64,000 nt of DNA from an uncultured Prevotellaceae bacterium (GCA_902786665.1 CADADN010000007.1:75480-139479), one strand, 5' to 3'; counted from the stretch's first letter, positions 26,093-35,110 are shown. Made by a program: numbers and translations. Notes: generated by a model from the sequence alone, not told the origin.

Positions 26093-28264
26093 ATGTACAA
26101 GACCCTCATCATGGCAGCCGCTATCGCCATCACCTCCGTCCAGGGCGCCGAAGCCCAGAACAAGCCCAATATCGGCAAGAATGCCATCACCATGAAAGGC
26201 GACCTGCTCACCCCTGAGGCCTTATGGGCCATGGGTCGCATCAGCAGCTACACCCCGTCTCCCGATGGCAAGCAAATAGTCTATCAGATTGGTTACTACA
26301 GTGTGGAGGCCAACGCCAGCCACCATGTCCTTTGCATCATCAACAGCGATGGCAGCGGACAGCGCCAACTGACCACCAGCGCCTCCAACGAGACCGACCC
26401 CTCCTGGCTGGGCGGGCGCATCGCCTTCCTCACCGACGGCGAGATATGGACGATGGCCCCCGATGGCAGCGACCGTCGTCAACTCAGCCACACCGGTGGT
26501 GAAGTGGAAGGCTACAAATTCTCCCCCGACGGCAGCCGCGTGGTGTTTATCAAGTCCATCCCCTACCACGACATCATCAAGGAGAACCCCTCCGACCTTC
26601 CCAAAGCCACCGGCCGCTTGGTCACCGACCTGATGTACCGTCACTGGGACCACTACGTGGAGAGCATCGCCCACCCCTTCGTGGCCGAGGTGACTCCCGA
26701 TGGAATCGGTGCTGGCCGCGACCTGCTTGAAGGCGAGCCATTCGAATGCCCCATGGAGCCTTTCGGCGGCATCGAGCAACTTGACTGGAGCCGCGACTCC
26801 AAACAAATCGCTTACACCTGCCGCAAGAAGACCGGTCTGGAATATTCCATCTCCACCGACTCCGACATCTTCCTATATGACGTGGAGAAGAAGACCACGC
26901 GTAACCTCTGCAAGCCCGAGGGCTACCAAGCACCGAAGGTGGATGTCACCAAGACATTGCGCAACCAGTCGGTAAACGCCCCTGAGAACCTAAAGAACAA
27001 CCCCGGCTATGACCAGAACCCGCAATTCTCTCCCGATGGCAAGTACATCGCGTGGCAGAGCATGGCACGCGACGGCTACGAGTCCGACCGCAACCGCCTC
27101 TGCCTCTACGACCTGGCCACTGGAGAAAAGCGATACCTGACAGAGTCTTTCGACTCCGACGTCGACGGTTTCTGCTGGTCGGACACGAAAGACGCACAAC
27201 TGTATTTCACCGGTGTCTGGCACGGCACGTACAACATCTACTGCATCGACCGCAAGGGGAATGTCTCTCAAGTGAACACAGGCGAGCGCTGGGCCGACTA
27301 TGGTTCGGTGCAGATGCTGGGCGACGGCAAGCGCCTGTTGGCAGAACGCCACAGTTTCATCGCCCCCGCCGACCTTTACATCGTCACGCCCGGGAAGAAA
27401 GCCAAGGACATGGCGTCGGTGACCCAACTCACCTATGAGAACAAACACATCCTCGACCAGTTGTCACTCCCCTCCGTGGAACAGCGTTGGGTGAAATCCA
27501 CCGACAACAAAGACATGATGTATTGGGTCATCCGTCCTCCTCATTTCGACGAAACAAAGAAATACCCCACCCTGCTCTTCTGCGAAGGTGGCCCGCAAAG
27601 CCCCGTGTCGCAGTTCTGGAGCTATCGTTGGAACTTCATGATCATGGCCTCCCAAGGCTATGTCGTTGTAGCGCCCAACCGCCACGGCCTCCCCGGTTTC
27701 GGCAGTGAGTGGTGCGAGGAAATCAGCGGCGACTGGACGGGCCAATGCATGTCGGACTACCTGACAGCCATCGACGATGCCTGCAACAACCTTCCTTATG
27801 TCAATCGCGACCGCTTGGGAGCCGTCGGCGCCTCTTTCGGCGGTTTCAGCGTGTATTACCTTGCCGGCCACCACGACAAGCGTTTCAAATGCTTCATAGC
27901 CCATGACGGTGCGTTCAACCTCGAGGCGATGTACACCGAGACAGAAGAGAACTGGTTCAGCAACTGGGAATACGACGATGCCTACTGGAACAAGGATCAG
28001 ACCGCCAACGCCCGCAAGACCTATGCCAACTCCCCCCACCGCTTCGTAGACGAATGGGATACCCCCATCCTCTGCATCCACGGTGAGAAAGACTACCGCA
28101 TCAACGCCACCCAGGGCATGAGCGCCTTCAACGCCGCCCGTATGAAAGGCATCGAGGCACAACTGCTCATCTTCCCCGACGAGAACCACTGGGTGCTCAA
28201 ACCCCAGAACGGCATCCTCTGGCAGCGCACGTATTTCAACTGGCTTGACAAATATTTAAAATAA
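26093..28264 (+). CDS. S9-family prolyl oligopeptidase (dipeptidyl-peptidase 5-like)
   Basis: A 723-residue exported serine peptidase. Signal peptide to about residue 22 (VQGAEAQ). The first 450 residues form a beta-propeller with repeated SPDGKQIVY and FSPDG motifs. The C-terminal alpha/beta-hydrolase domain has the oxyanion and nucleophile region GAVGASFGGFSVYY (Ser about 581), acid HGEKDYRI (Asp about 666) and the catalytic His in DENHWVL (about 698). It probably releases dipeptides or cleaves after small residues in the periplasm, as DPP5-type S9 enzymes do in asaccharolytic relatives. It is 5 nt after yidC and likely cotranscribed. Confidence 0.9.
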   Translation: MYKTLIMAAAIAITSVQGAEAQNKPNIGKNAITMKGDLLTPEALWAMGRISSYTPSPDGKQIVYQIGYYSVEANASHHVLCIINSDGSGQRQLTTSASNETDPSWLGGRIAFLTDGEIWTMAPDGSDRRQLSHTGGEVEGYKFSPDGSRVVFIKSIPYHDIIKENPSDLPKATGRLVTDLMYRHWDHYVESIAHPFVAEVTPDGIGAGRDLLEGEPFECPMEPFGGIEQLDWSRDSKQIAYTCRKKTGLEYSISTDSDIFLYDVEKKTTRNLCKPEGYQAPKVDVTKTLRNQSVNAPENLKNNPGYDQNPQFSPDGKYIAWQSMARDGYESDRNRLCLYDLATGEKRYLTESFDSDVDGFCWSDTKDAQLYFTGVWHGTYNIYCIDRKGNVSQVNTGERWADYGSVQMLGDGKRLLAERHSFIAPADLYIVTPGKKAKDMASVTQLTYENKHILDQLSLPSVEQRWVKSTDNKDMMYWVIRPPHFDETKKYPTLLFCEGGPQSPVSQFWSYRWNFMIMASQGYVVVAPNRHGLPGFGSEWCEEISGDWTGQCMSDYLTAIDDACNNLPYVNRDRLGAVGASFGGFSVYYLAGHHDKRFKCFIAHDGAFNLEAMYTETEENWFSNWEYDDAYWNKDQTANARKTYANSPHRFVDEWDTPILCIHGEKDYRINATQGMSAFNAARMKGIEAQLLIFPDENHWVLKPQNGILWQRTYFNWLDKYLK

Positions 28265-28273
28265 ACACACGAA

Positions 28274-28336
28274 AACTATAGAGACTATCAAGTCTATATG
28301 AACTATGGAGACCATAGGGACTATAGCAACCATCAA
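28274..28336. repeat. Short tandem array, 9-nt period
   Basis: Seven 9-nt units with a CTAT or CCAT core (AACTATAGA, GACTATCAA, GTCTATATG and variants), directly after the S9 peptidase stop. Same core as the array at 9352-9414. Confidence 0.82.
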
Positions 28337-28357
28337 AACAAAAAAACAACAAAAAAT

Positions 28358-30013
28358 ATGACTGAGAAAATTCAAAAAACACTTCGCGACTCCGCCGCCA
28401 TGCGTTGGACGGCATTGTTGCTCCTGGCCTTGGCCATGTTTTGTTCATACATTTTCATGGACATCCTCTCGCCCATCAAGGACCTGATGCTTGAGACCCG
28501 CGGATGGGACTCCACCGCCTTCGGCACGATGCAAGGCTCCGAGGTGTTCCTCAACGTGTTTGTCTTCTTCCTGATTTTTGCCGGCATCATCCTTGACAAG
28601 ATGGGTGTGCGTTTCACCGCCATCCTCTCCGGTGCTGTCATGCTGGTGGGTGCCATCATCAAATGGTATGCCGTGACCGACAGCTTTGCTGGCAGTGGCT
28701 TGGAGACATGGTTCACCAACAACCTCAACTACATCCCCGGTTTTGACGAATTGGGCATCTCCCCCTTCTACCGTGGCATGCCCGCCTCTGCCAAGTTTGC
28801 CGCTGTCGGTTTCATGATTTTCGGTTGCGGTTGCGAGATGGCCGGCATCACGGTGAGCCGTGGCATCGTGAAGTGGTTCAAAGGCCGCGACATGGCTCTT
28901 GCCATGGGTTCCGAGATGGCTCTTGCCCGCCTTGGCGTGGCCACCTGTATGATTTTCTCACCTTTCTTCGCCAAGTTGGGTGGCGTGGTGAGCGTATCCC
29001 GTTCCGTGGCGTTCGGCGTGGTGTTGCTGTGCATCGCCCTCATCATGTTCATCGTATATTTCTTCATGGACAAGAAGCTCGATGCTCAGACCGGTGAGGC
29101 AGAAGAGAAGGACGACCCCTTCAAGATCAGCGATATCGGACAAATCCTCTCCAGCAGCGGATTCTGGCTGGTAGCCCTGCTCTGCGTACTCTATTACTCT
29201 GCCATCTTCCCCTTCCAGAAATATGCCGTGAACATGCTGCAGTGCAACCTTACCTTCACTGAGGTTGACCCCAACTCATTCTGGGCCGGCAGCCAGGTGA
29301 CCATTGTACAATATCTCATCATGCTTGTTGTTGCTGCCTCCGCTTTTGCCAGCAACTTCATGAAAGACAAGGGGAAGCGCAACATGCTCCTCGCCGTGTC
29401 GGTGATCGCCCTCATCGTGTTCTGCTACATGGGCTACATGCGTCAATCTGCAGAGACCATCTTCGCCGTGTTCCCATTGCTTGCCGTGGGCATCACACCC
29501 ATCCTTGGCAGTTATGTCGACCACAAGGGCAAGGCCGCCACGATGCTTGTCTTAGGCTCCTTGCTACTCATCGCCTGCCATTTGACCTTCGCCTTCATCC
29601 TGCCGTTGTTCAAGAGCAACGCCGTCGGTGGTGTCGTCGTAGCCTATGCCACCATCCTCGTGTTGGGTGCTTCGTTCTCCCTGGTGCCTGCCTCGTTGTG
29701 GCCCAGCGTCCCCAAGCTGGTGGACTCCAAGGTGATAGGCTCTGCCTACGCCCTTATCTTCTGGATTCAGAACATCGGTTTGTGGCTGTTCCCCTTGCTT
29801 ATCGGCAAGGTGCTTGACAAGACCAATCCTGAGATTGTGGAAGGCTTGGCCAACAAAACCATCACGCCCGAGCAAGCCGCTGTAAGTTACAACTACACGG
29901 CCCCCCTTGTGATGCTTGCCTGCCTCGGTGTGGCAGCATTGGTCCTAGGGTTGATTCTGAAAGTTGTCGACCGCAAGAAGGGTCTTGGTTTGGAAGAGCC
30001 TAACATCAAATAA
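28358..30013 (+). CDS. MFS transporter
   Basis: A 551-residue major-facilitator transporter with about twelve membrane spans. The first span follows a basic N-terminus (RWTALLLLALAMFCSYIFMD). A glycine-rich loop after span 2 (DKMGVRFTAIL) fits the MFS A motif position, and a charged central loop (KLDAQTGEAEEKDDPFKISD) divides the halves. ATG 28358 is chosen over an in-frame start at 28298, which lies in the spacer repeat. It is followed by a paralogue at 30099 with closely matching motifs (GCGCEMAGITVSR here, GVGCDITGITVSK there). Substrate unknown; this subtype resembles hexuronate or sugar-phosphate-type MFS only loosely. Confidence 0.85.
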   Translation: MTEKIQKTLRDSAAMRWTALLLLALAMFCSYIFMDILSPIKDLMLETRGWDSTAFGTMQGSEVFLNVFVFFLIFAGIILDKMGVRFTAILSGAVMLVGAIIKWYAVTDSFAGSGLETWFTNNLNYIPGFDELGISPFYRGMPASAKFAAVGFMIFGCGCEMAGITVSRGIVKWFKGRDMALAMGSEMALARLGVATCMIFSPFFAKLGGVVSVSRSVAFGVVLLCIALIMFIVYFFMDKKLDAQTGEAEEKDDPFKISDIGQILSSSGFWLVALLCVLYYSAIFPFQKYAVNMLQCNLTFTEVDPNSFWAGSQVTIVQYLIMLVVAASAFASNFMKDKGKRNMLLAVSVIALIVFCYMGYMRQSAETIFAVFPLLAVGITPILGSYVDHKGKAATMLVLGSLLLIACHLTFAFILPLFKSNAVGGVVVAYATILVLGASFSLVPASLWPSVPKLVDSKVIGSAYALIFWIQNIGLWLFPLLIGKVLDKTNPEIVEGLANKTITPEQAAVSYNYTAPLVMLACLGVAALVLGLILKVVDRKKGLGLEEPNIK

Positions 30014-30034
30014 GCATTTTTTAGCTGTCAATCC

Positions 30035-30075
30035 TCAGGCGGGTCGGACAGGTCAGACTGGTCCGACCCGTCTGA
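30035..30075 (+). terminator. Hairpin between the two MFS genes
   Basis: A 15-bp stem with one G-U pair (30035-30049 with 30061-30075) and an 11-nt loop; no T tract. It could attenuate read-through or stabilise the upstream mRNA within one operon. Confidence 0.6.
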
Positions 30076-30098
30076 TGATAAGATAAAGAACCACAGCA

Positions 30099-31559
30099 AT
30101 GCCTGCTCCCCACTCTTCACCCTTGCGCCGTTGGACGGTGCTTTTCATCGTGGCATTCGTCATGATGATGGGCTACGTGTTCTGGGACATTGTCTCCCCT
30201 TTGTCAACGACGCTGAAGGCTCCCGTATCGGAAGGCGGTATGGGTTGGACCTCCGAGGAATATGGTTTCTACTCTGGCAGTTACAGCATCTTCAACATAT
30301 TCCTGTTGATGCTCTTCTGGGGCGGGCTCATCCTCGACAAGTGCGGCATCCGCTTCACTGGGCTACTTGCCACCGGGATGATGCTCGGTGGTGCGGCAGT
30401 GAACTATTATGCAGTGCAGTATGTCAGCCCGACGGATTACACCGACCTTCCCTTCACCCTTTTCGGGTTGATACCCTCCCATATGAAAGTCCAGGTGCTG
30501 ATATCCGCCCTTGGTTTCGGCATGTTCGGCGTGGGTTGCGACATCACCGGCATCACCGTTTCCAAAGTGGTGACGAAATGGTTCACAGGCTATGAGTTGG
30601 CCTCTGCAATGGGTGTCCAGGTTGCGATGGCCCGTTTGGGCACGGCAAGTGCCATCAGCATGAGTCCGGTGATAGCCAACGCCTATGGTCTGTCGGCCCC
30701 TCTCCTGGCTGGAGCAGCCTTGTTGTTGATGGGTTTTGTGATGTTCATCGTGTATCTGATGATGGACTCAAGAGATACTAGGGCTGCTAGGAATACTAGT
30801 GGTACTAGGGATACTAGGAATACTAGTGGTACTAGGGATACTAGGAATACTAGTGGTACTAGGGATACTAGTGATTCTAGCAAAAGCGATGAGAGTTTCA
30901 CCTTCAAGGATTTACTTCGCATTCTATGCAACCCCGGCTTTTGGCTGATTGCCATCCTTTGCGTGCTCTTCTATTCCAGTCTACGCCCCTTCCTGAAATT
31001 TGCGAGCGACCTATTGGTCAACAAATACGGCATCGACACGGTGGCTGCCGGTTGGATAGTCTCCATCCTTCCCTATGGCACCATCGTGCTGACACCTTTG
31101 TTCGGTCTGACCTATGACCGTTGTGGCCGTGGCGGTCTATTGATGTTTATCGGCTGTGGCATTGTCACGCTCTGCCACCTCCTTCTTGCCCTCCCCATCC
31201 TTCAATCCACTTGGTTCGCCTCTCTGATGATGCTGCTTTATGGCGTCTCCTACTCCCTCGTCCCGAGCGCGATGTGGCCCAGTGTTCCCAAGATTGTGCC
31301 GCTGAAGCAGTTGGGCACAGCCTATAGCATCATCTATTTCGTGCAGAACATCGGTTTGATGCTTGTCCCCATGCTGGTGGGCAACGTCATCGGGTCACAC
31401 ACCGACAGTACCGGGCACGTTGATTTCACCATTCCCATGCTTGTTTTTGCCGGATTTGGTGTTGGAGCCACCGTCTTCGCACTGCTTCTCATGCGTGTTG
31501 ACAAACAAAAAGGCTATGGCTTGTCGGAAGCGAATGTAAAAGGAGAAAAGAGCAAGTAG
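30099..31559 (+). CDS. MFS transporter with an expanded 9-nt repeat in its central loop
   Basis: A 486-residue major-facilitator transporter, paralogous to the one at 28358 (shared motifs GITVSK, SLVPSAMWPSVPK, VQNIGLMLVPML). The loop between the two six-span halves contains residues 226-261 built of tripeptides DTR, NTS and GTR, encoded by twelve 9-nt units. In the upstream paralogue this position is an ordinary charged loop of about 20 residues. The cytoplasmic location of the loop makes an insert tolerable. Ends 27 nt before the coiled-coil protein gene. Substrate unknown. Confidence 0.85.
   Translation: MPAPHSSPLRRWTVLFIVAFVMMMGYVFWDIVSPLSTTLKAPVSEGGMGWTSEEYGFYSGSYSIFNIFLLMLFWGGLILDKCGIRFTGLLATGMMLGGAAVNYYAVQYVSPTDYTDLPFTLFGLIPSHMKVQVLISALGFGMFGVGCDITGITVSKVVTKWFTGYELASAMGVQVAMARLGTASAISMSPVIANAYGLSAPLLAGAALLLMGFVMFIVYLMMDSRDTRAARNTSGTRDTRNTSGTRDTRNTSGTRDTSDSSKSDESFTFKDLLRILCNPGFWLIAILCVLFYSSLRPFLKFASDLLVNKYGIDTVAAGWIVSILPYGTIVLTPLFGLTYDRCGRGGLLMFIGCGIVTLCHLLLALPILQSTWFASLMMLLYGVSYSLVPSAMWPSVPKIVPLKQLGTAYSIIYFVQNIGLMLVPMLVGNVIGSHTDSTGHVDFTIPMLVFAGFGVGATVFALLLMRVDKQKGYGLSEANVKGEKSK
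30774..30881 (+). repeat. In-frame 9-nt array inside the second MFS gene
   Basis: Twelve exact-length 9-nt units (GATACTAGG, AATACTAGT, GGTACTAGG and variants), with a 27-nt three-unit block repeated three times. The units start on codon boundaries. The TACTAG core is the same as in the spacer arrays at 46899-46961 and 61318-61398. Confidence 0.95.
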
Positions 31560-31586
31560 TCAGGCCTATCCCGACCAATCACAAGA

Positions 31587-32636
31587 ATGAACAAGAAAAA
31601 GAACAAGACCTTGGATTTTGAATTGAACCAATTTTTCCAACAGATGGATGATGCCCAGGAGCGTTTGGAGCTTTTGGAGCAACTGGTCACGGAGTTATGT
31701 GAACAGCGCAAATACTTGAAATCCCTATCTCAAGTCACCCAATCCGAATTGGAATCCTTTGAGTCACAACATGCGAGCCTGAAGGAAAAGTATGAGCAGT
31801 TGGAGAAAGAGTTCGCTTTTGTGGTGGAAAAAAAAGATGATCTGTCAAAAGAGCGTGACAAACTGCTTACCGAAAACAAGCAATTGAAGGAGCAACTCCA
31901 CCAGATAGAGCAGGAGAAAAAAGACTTGCAGATGAATGCAGTCATGAAAACCATGGACACCAAGGAGGTAACCGATGCCATAGAAGCCATAGACGCTTTG
32001 GAAGCTGAAGCCATGAAAGCCATTGATGCCCAAGAAGCTCAGGAAACCATAGTTGCCATCGATGCCATAGACGCCAAAGACGCTTCTGAAGCCAATGAGC
32101 AGATAGAAGCCATAGATGTGAAAGCTGAAGAAGAAATGGCTTACCTGGATGCCATCGAAGAAGAAGAAAAAGCGATGGTAGAAGCCATGGATGCTTTTGA
32201 AACGAAAAAGGTGACGGAAGCCTTTGATGCGATGGATTACATCCATACGATGGAGGCTATGGAAGACTTGGATTCCACGGAGACTGTAGAAGCCACGGAA
32301 ACTGCGGAAACTGCGGAAACTGCGGAAACAACGGAAACAAAGGAAGCCACGGAAACAGTGGAAGCCACGGAAGCTGCGGAAACCACGGAAGCTGCGGAAA
32401 CTACGGAAGCTGCGGAAGCCACGGAAGTCACGGAAACAGTGGAAACCACGGAAACCACGGAAGTCACGGAAACAGTGGAAGCCACGGAAGCTGCGGAAGC
32501 CACGGAAGCTGCGGAAACTAAAAAAATCCAAGAGCAAGAAAAGGCCTCCCCCAAGAAAAAGAACCGCAAGAAGAAAAAAAAGACCCCGCCACCTTCCATT
32601 AGCCCAGGCCAATTGTTTTTCTCTTTTGATGACTAA
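31587..32636 (+). CDS. Coiled-coil protein with long Glu/Thr/Ala repeat tract
   Basis: A 349-residue soluble protein with no signal peptide and no family I recognise. Residues of about 10-115 are a long heptad coiled coil (LEQLVTEL, LEKEFAFVVEKKDDL, LTENKQLKEQL). Residues 120-230 are rich in Ala, Asp, Glu and Ile with repeated AIDA and EAID words. Residues 233-311 are almost pure xEx tripeptides (TET, AET, VEA) from a 9-nt array. The C-terminus is a basic patch of Lys and Arg (KKKNRKKKKK) and a conserved-looking tail PSISPGQLFFSFDD. The acidic tract followed by a basic patch suggests a scaffold or nucleic-acid contact, by inference only. It follows the MFS gene by 27 nt. Confidence 0.6.
   Translation: MNKKKNKTLDFELNQFFQQMDDAQERLELLEQLVTELCEQRKYLKSLSQVTQSELESFESQHASLKEKYEQLEKEFAFVVEKKDDLSKERDKLLTENKQLKEQLHQIEQEKKDLQMNAVMKTMDTKEVTDAIEAIDALEAEAMKAIDAQEAQETIVAIDAIDAKDASEANEQIEAIDVKAEEEMAYLDAIEEEEKAMVEAMDAFETKKVTEAFDAMDYIHTMEAMEDLDSTETVEATETAETAETAETTETKEATETVEATEAAETTEAAETTEAAEATEVTETVETTETTEVTETVEATEAAEATEAAETKKIQEQEKASPKKKNRKKKKKTPPPSISPGQLFFSFDD
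32283..32519 (+). repeat. In-frame 9-nt array (core CGGAA) in the coiled-coil protein gene
   Basis: About twenty-six 9-nt units (ACGGAAACT, GCGGAAACT, ACGGAAGCT and variants) encode tripeptides with central Glu. The CGGAA core and the period equal those of the spacer arrays at 38288-38368 and 41523-41603. Confidence 0.92.
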
Positions 32637-32643
32637 AATCTTC

Positions 32644-32664
32644 GGGCGGGCACAAGACCCGCCC
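32644..32664 (+). terminator. GC-rich hairpin after the coiled-coil protein gene
   Basis: A 7-bp all-GC stem (32644-32650 with 32658-32664) with a 7-nt loop, 8 nt after the stop; no T run. Probable terminator of the yidC-to-coiled-coil gene series, between convergent genes. Confidence 0.5.
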
Positions 32665-32706
32665 CTACGATTTCAGGGAATGGCTTACACAAACCTTACT
32701 TGATTG

Positions 32707-33789
32707 TCATGACGGGTTTTTGGCTTGCTCCTTGAAAGCATTTTTGATGTCGGAAAGTGTGACTTCCATGAGTTGCTTGTCAGTGACCTTTCTCTCTTGC
32801 GAGAGCCGGTTAGCCTGACATTGAATGGCTTTTTCAAAGAGGTTTCTCACATATCTTGCATTTCCGAAGTTCCTGGTTTTGTTTTTCACCACATATACGA
32901 GTTCGTTTTTCAGATAATCAGCGGCCTCGTCGGTGATAGTGTATTCGTTTTTGCGCAAGTAAAGGCGGAAGATATCGAAAAGTTCCTGAGGTGTATAGTC
33001 AGGAAAATTGATATACCTGTTGAACCTTGATTTAAGTCCCGGGTTCGACTCGATGAATTTTTTCATTTCATTGGTGTATCCGGCAACGATGACTACCAAT
33101 TTGTCCCTGTCATCCTCCATTCTCTTGAGCAATGTGGCCACGGCCTCGTCGCCATAGTCCTGTTTCGACCCCGACTGTGTGATAGCATACGCCTCATCTA
33201 TGAAAAGCACTCCGTTTAGTGCCGAGTCACAGATGGCGTTGACCCTTGGTGCCGTCTGTCCCACATATTGTCCTATCAATCCTGAGCGGTCTGTTTCCAC
33301 AAGATGTCCTTTTTTGAGGATGCCCAAATCCTTGTAGATGCGAGCGACGATTCGTGCCACGGTGGTCTTTCCTGTTCCAGGGCTCCCGGTGAAAACGAGG
33401 TGATAAGACAATTTTGGGTTTTTCAATCCCTTGCTCTCTCTCATTTTCTGCACTTTGACGAAATTTGCTAACGAGCGGACCTCCTCCTTCACCGATTCCA
33501 ATCCTACAAGTTCGTCAAGTTCCTCATAAGGATCCCCTTCGAGTGGTTCGTTCACCACCACGCTGTCTTCCTTCTGAGTCCCTTTCTTACCATTATCCTT
33601 GGTGTCAAAGCGGTATTTCCTTCCTTTTTCATCACTTCCCTCACCATCCATGACCAATGTCTTGTCGTCTTCTTCGCTTTCGTCATCCGTGTTTCCAACT
33701 ACCAAGGTGAAGAGTGCCATGACCACGAAGATTGCGGTGGCGCAACAGATGATGATGGTGATTTGCTTGTTGGTGAATGGTTGTTTCAT
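32707..33789 (-). CDS. Membrane-anchored AAA+ ATPase (CbbX/SpoVK-like)
   Basis: A 360-residue AAA+ protein with an N-terminal membrane span (ITIIICCATAIFVVMALFTLVV, about residues 10-31 but listed here in part), an acidic linker, then the ATPase core. Walker A GSPGTGKTTV is at about 134-143, Walker B GVLFIDEAYA at about 191-200, sensor 1 VVIVAGYT and an arginine finger region GLKSRFNRYINF. The C-terminal lid is helical. The core belongs to the CbbX/SpoVK/EccA clade, which act as hexameric remodelling chaperones. The membrane anchor on this clade is unusual and suggests an envelope target. It lies 106 nt after the VanZ-like gene with a hairpin between. Confidence 0.82.
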   Translation of the reverse strand: MKQPFTNKQITIIICCATAIFVVMALFTLVVGNTDDESEEDDKTLVMDGEGSDEKGRKYRFDTKDNGKKGTQKEDSVVVNEPLEGDPYEELDELVGLESVKEEVRSLANFVKVQKMRESKGLKNPKLSYHLVFTGSPGTGKTTVARIVARIYKDLGILKKGHLVETDRSGLIGQYVGQTAPRVNAICDSALNGVLFIDEAYAITQSGSKQDYGDEAVATLLKRMEDDRDKLVVIVAGYTNEMKKFIESNPGLKSRFNRYINFPDYTPQELFDIFRLYLRKNEYTITDEAADYLKNELVYVVKNKTRNFGNARYVRNLFEKAIQCQANRLSQERKVTDKQLMEVTLSDIKNAFKEQAKNPS

Positions 33790-33853
33790 AAGAATTTCTT
33801 TTTGTTAAAAGGGAATTAAAAAGGAGTTCTCCCTCGCCCCCGGCCTGCGGCCA

Positions 33854-33874
33854 CCCCCTCTCGGGCAGAGGGGG
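33854..33874 (-). terminator. Hairpin between the VanZ-like and AAA+ genes
   Basis: An 8-bp stem (33854-33861 with 33867-33874) with a 5-nt loop in a low-complexity spacer (33820-33890) that also holds a GGCC palindrome. Both flanking genes are on the minus strand; it may partly terminate the murB operon. Confidence 0.45.
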
Positions 33875-33895
33875 AGGAGTTAAAGGGACAAATGT

Positions 33896-34345
33896 TCACA
33901 ATGTGTCATCGCTGATGTTTGTCACGACTCGGTATGACTCGAGGAAGATGGCATATGCGAAAAGCGGAACCATCAGGCATGCGATGTCACCATAGTCGAA
34001 CGTCCCCGGAATGCATCCTGTGGCTTGCATCATTTCAGCCATTGTCCCGATGAGAGGTATGACCGCCGCTGCCGACAACCGACACCTCTTGGTTTGCCTG
34101 TAGAGCCACCCATCGATGACCATGATGTATGCTGTGGTCCACAAGCCGTTGGGCAGGCAGTAGACGACGAAGTCAGGCAGTATTACGTTTCCCACCATTT
34201 CCCTCCATCTGTCGACATCGGAAGAGAGCCCAATGGTTTCCACCACCTTGAACATCAGTATGTTTTGTGGTCGGAAGAGCAAGTAAATCCCCCCGCCCAA
34301 GACGAGTAGCAATATGCCGACCAGCCCTTCCACCACGGTCCTCAT
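33896..34345 (-). CDS. Small integral membrane protein, VanZ-like topology
   Basis: A 149-residue protein with about four membrane spans. The first is near residues 8-25 (VGILLLVLGGGIYLLF). A C-terminal motif AEMMQATGCIPGTFDYGDI resembles the E-x2-Q...G-x-F-D-x-x-D pattern of VanZ-like proteins, but the match is weak and no VanZ function is claimed. It is the fourth gene of a tight operon: the MBL-hydrolase stop is only 3 nt upstream. Role unknown. Confidence 0.5.
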   Translation of the reverse strand: MRTVVEGLVGILLLVLGGGIYLLFRPQNILMFKVVETIGLSSDVDRWREMVGNVILPDFVVYCLPNGLWTTAYIMVIDGWLYRQTKRCRLSAAAVIPLIGTMAEMMQATGCIPGTFDYGDIACLMVPLFAYAIFLESYRVVTNISDDTL

Positions 34346-34348
34346 GAG

Positions 34349-35110
34349 TCATACCTCCACGACCAATCCGTCGTATGCCAATTCCACCCCTTCCGGCAGT
34401 TCTTCACTGGTTTCTTTATGTCTTCCGATGCCATGCGACATATGTATGACATAGGTGTGCTTCGCTCCTACGTTTTTGGCAAAGGCTATGGCGTCTTCCA
34501 GTGATTGGTGCGAATGGTGTGGCTTGTTTTTCTTCAGTGCATTCACCACGAGCGTCTCCACCCCATTGAGATATTCCATCTCTTCAGGTTCGATGGTCTT
34601 CATATCAGTGATATAAGCCAACTTGCCAATGCGGAATGCCATGATAGGCAACTTCCCATGCATGACGACGAAGGGAATGATGGTGATGTTGCCCACTTGC
34701 AGCGGTATATGTGGAGTGATTTCCTGCAAGTTGAGCAGCGGAACGCCTGGATAAGGGTTTCCAGCAAAACAATATGGTATGGTGTCGTGAAGTGCTTTCA
34801 CTGTTTTTTTGTCAGCATAGAAGTTGACAGGTCCGAAGACACAGAAGGGTCTGATGTCGTCGATGCCCGCCACATGGTCGAAATGGTAGTGTGTGAGCAA
34901 TACGGCATCTATGGGTTTGAAGTCAAAACCCATGATTTGCTGTCGGAAATCTGGTCCGCAGTCAATGAGCAGCCTTGTCTCTCCCTCTTCGAGCAGTGCA
35001 GACGAACGAAGTCTCTTGTCATATCTGTCCTTGCTCTGGCACACTTCACAACTGCATCCCACACCGGGCACGCCACCAGATGTACCAGAGCCAAGTATGG
35101 TAAGTTTCAT
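34349..35110 (-). CDS. MBL-fold metallo-hydrolase (PhnP-like)
   Basis: A 253-residue cytoplasmic metallo-beta-lactamase-fold protein. N-terminus MKLTILGSGTSGGVPGVGC and the cysteine pair CSCEVC fit the PhnP/LipB-associated branch. Metal ligands are in THYHFDHVAG (about residues 73-82), FVVMHG, ITDMKT for the bridging Asp, and HMSHGIGRH at the end. PhnP-type enzymes hydrolyse cyclic ribose phosphates; in Bacteroidota the role is unproved. It lies between murB (12 nt) and the VanZ-like gene (3 nt), so it belongs to the murB operon. Confidence 0.85.
   Translation of the reverse strand: MKLTILGSGTSGGVPGVGCSCEVCQSKDRYDKRLRSSALLEEGETRLLIDCGPDFRQQIMGFDFKPIDAVLLTHYHFDHVAGIDDIRPFCVFGPVNFYADKKTVKALHDTIPYCFAGNPYPGVPLLNLQEITPHIPLQVGNITIIPFVVMHGKLPIMAFRIGKLAYITDMKTIEPEEMEYLNGVETLVVNALKKNKPHHSHQSLEDAIAFAKNVGAKHTYVIHMSHGIGRHKETSEELPEGVELAYDGLVVEV

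Noticed and set aside
31845-32612. Antisense frame with Phe-Arg repeats opposite the coiled-coil protein
   Set aside because: It is the reverse reading of the 9-nt array; the sense strand gives a start codon with normal spacing, a coiled coil and a basic tail.
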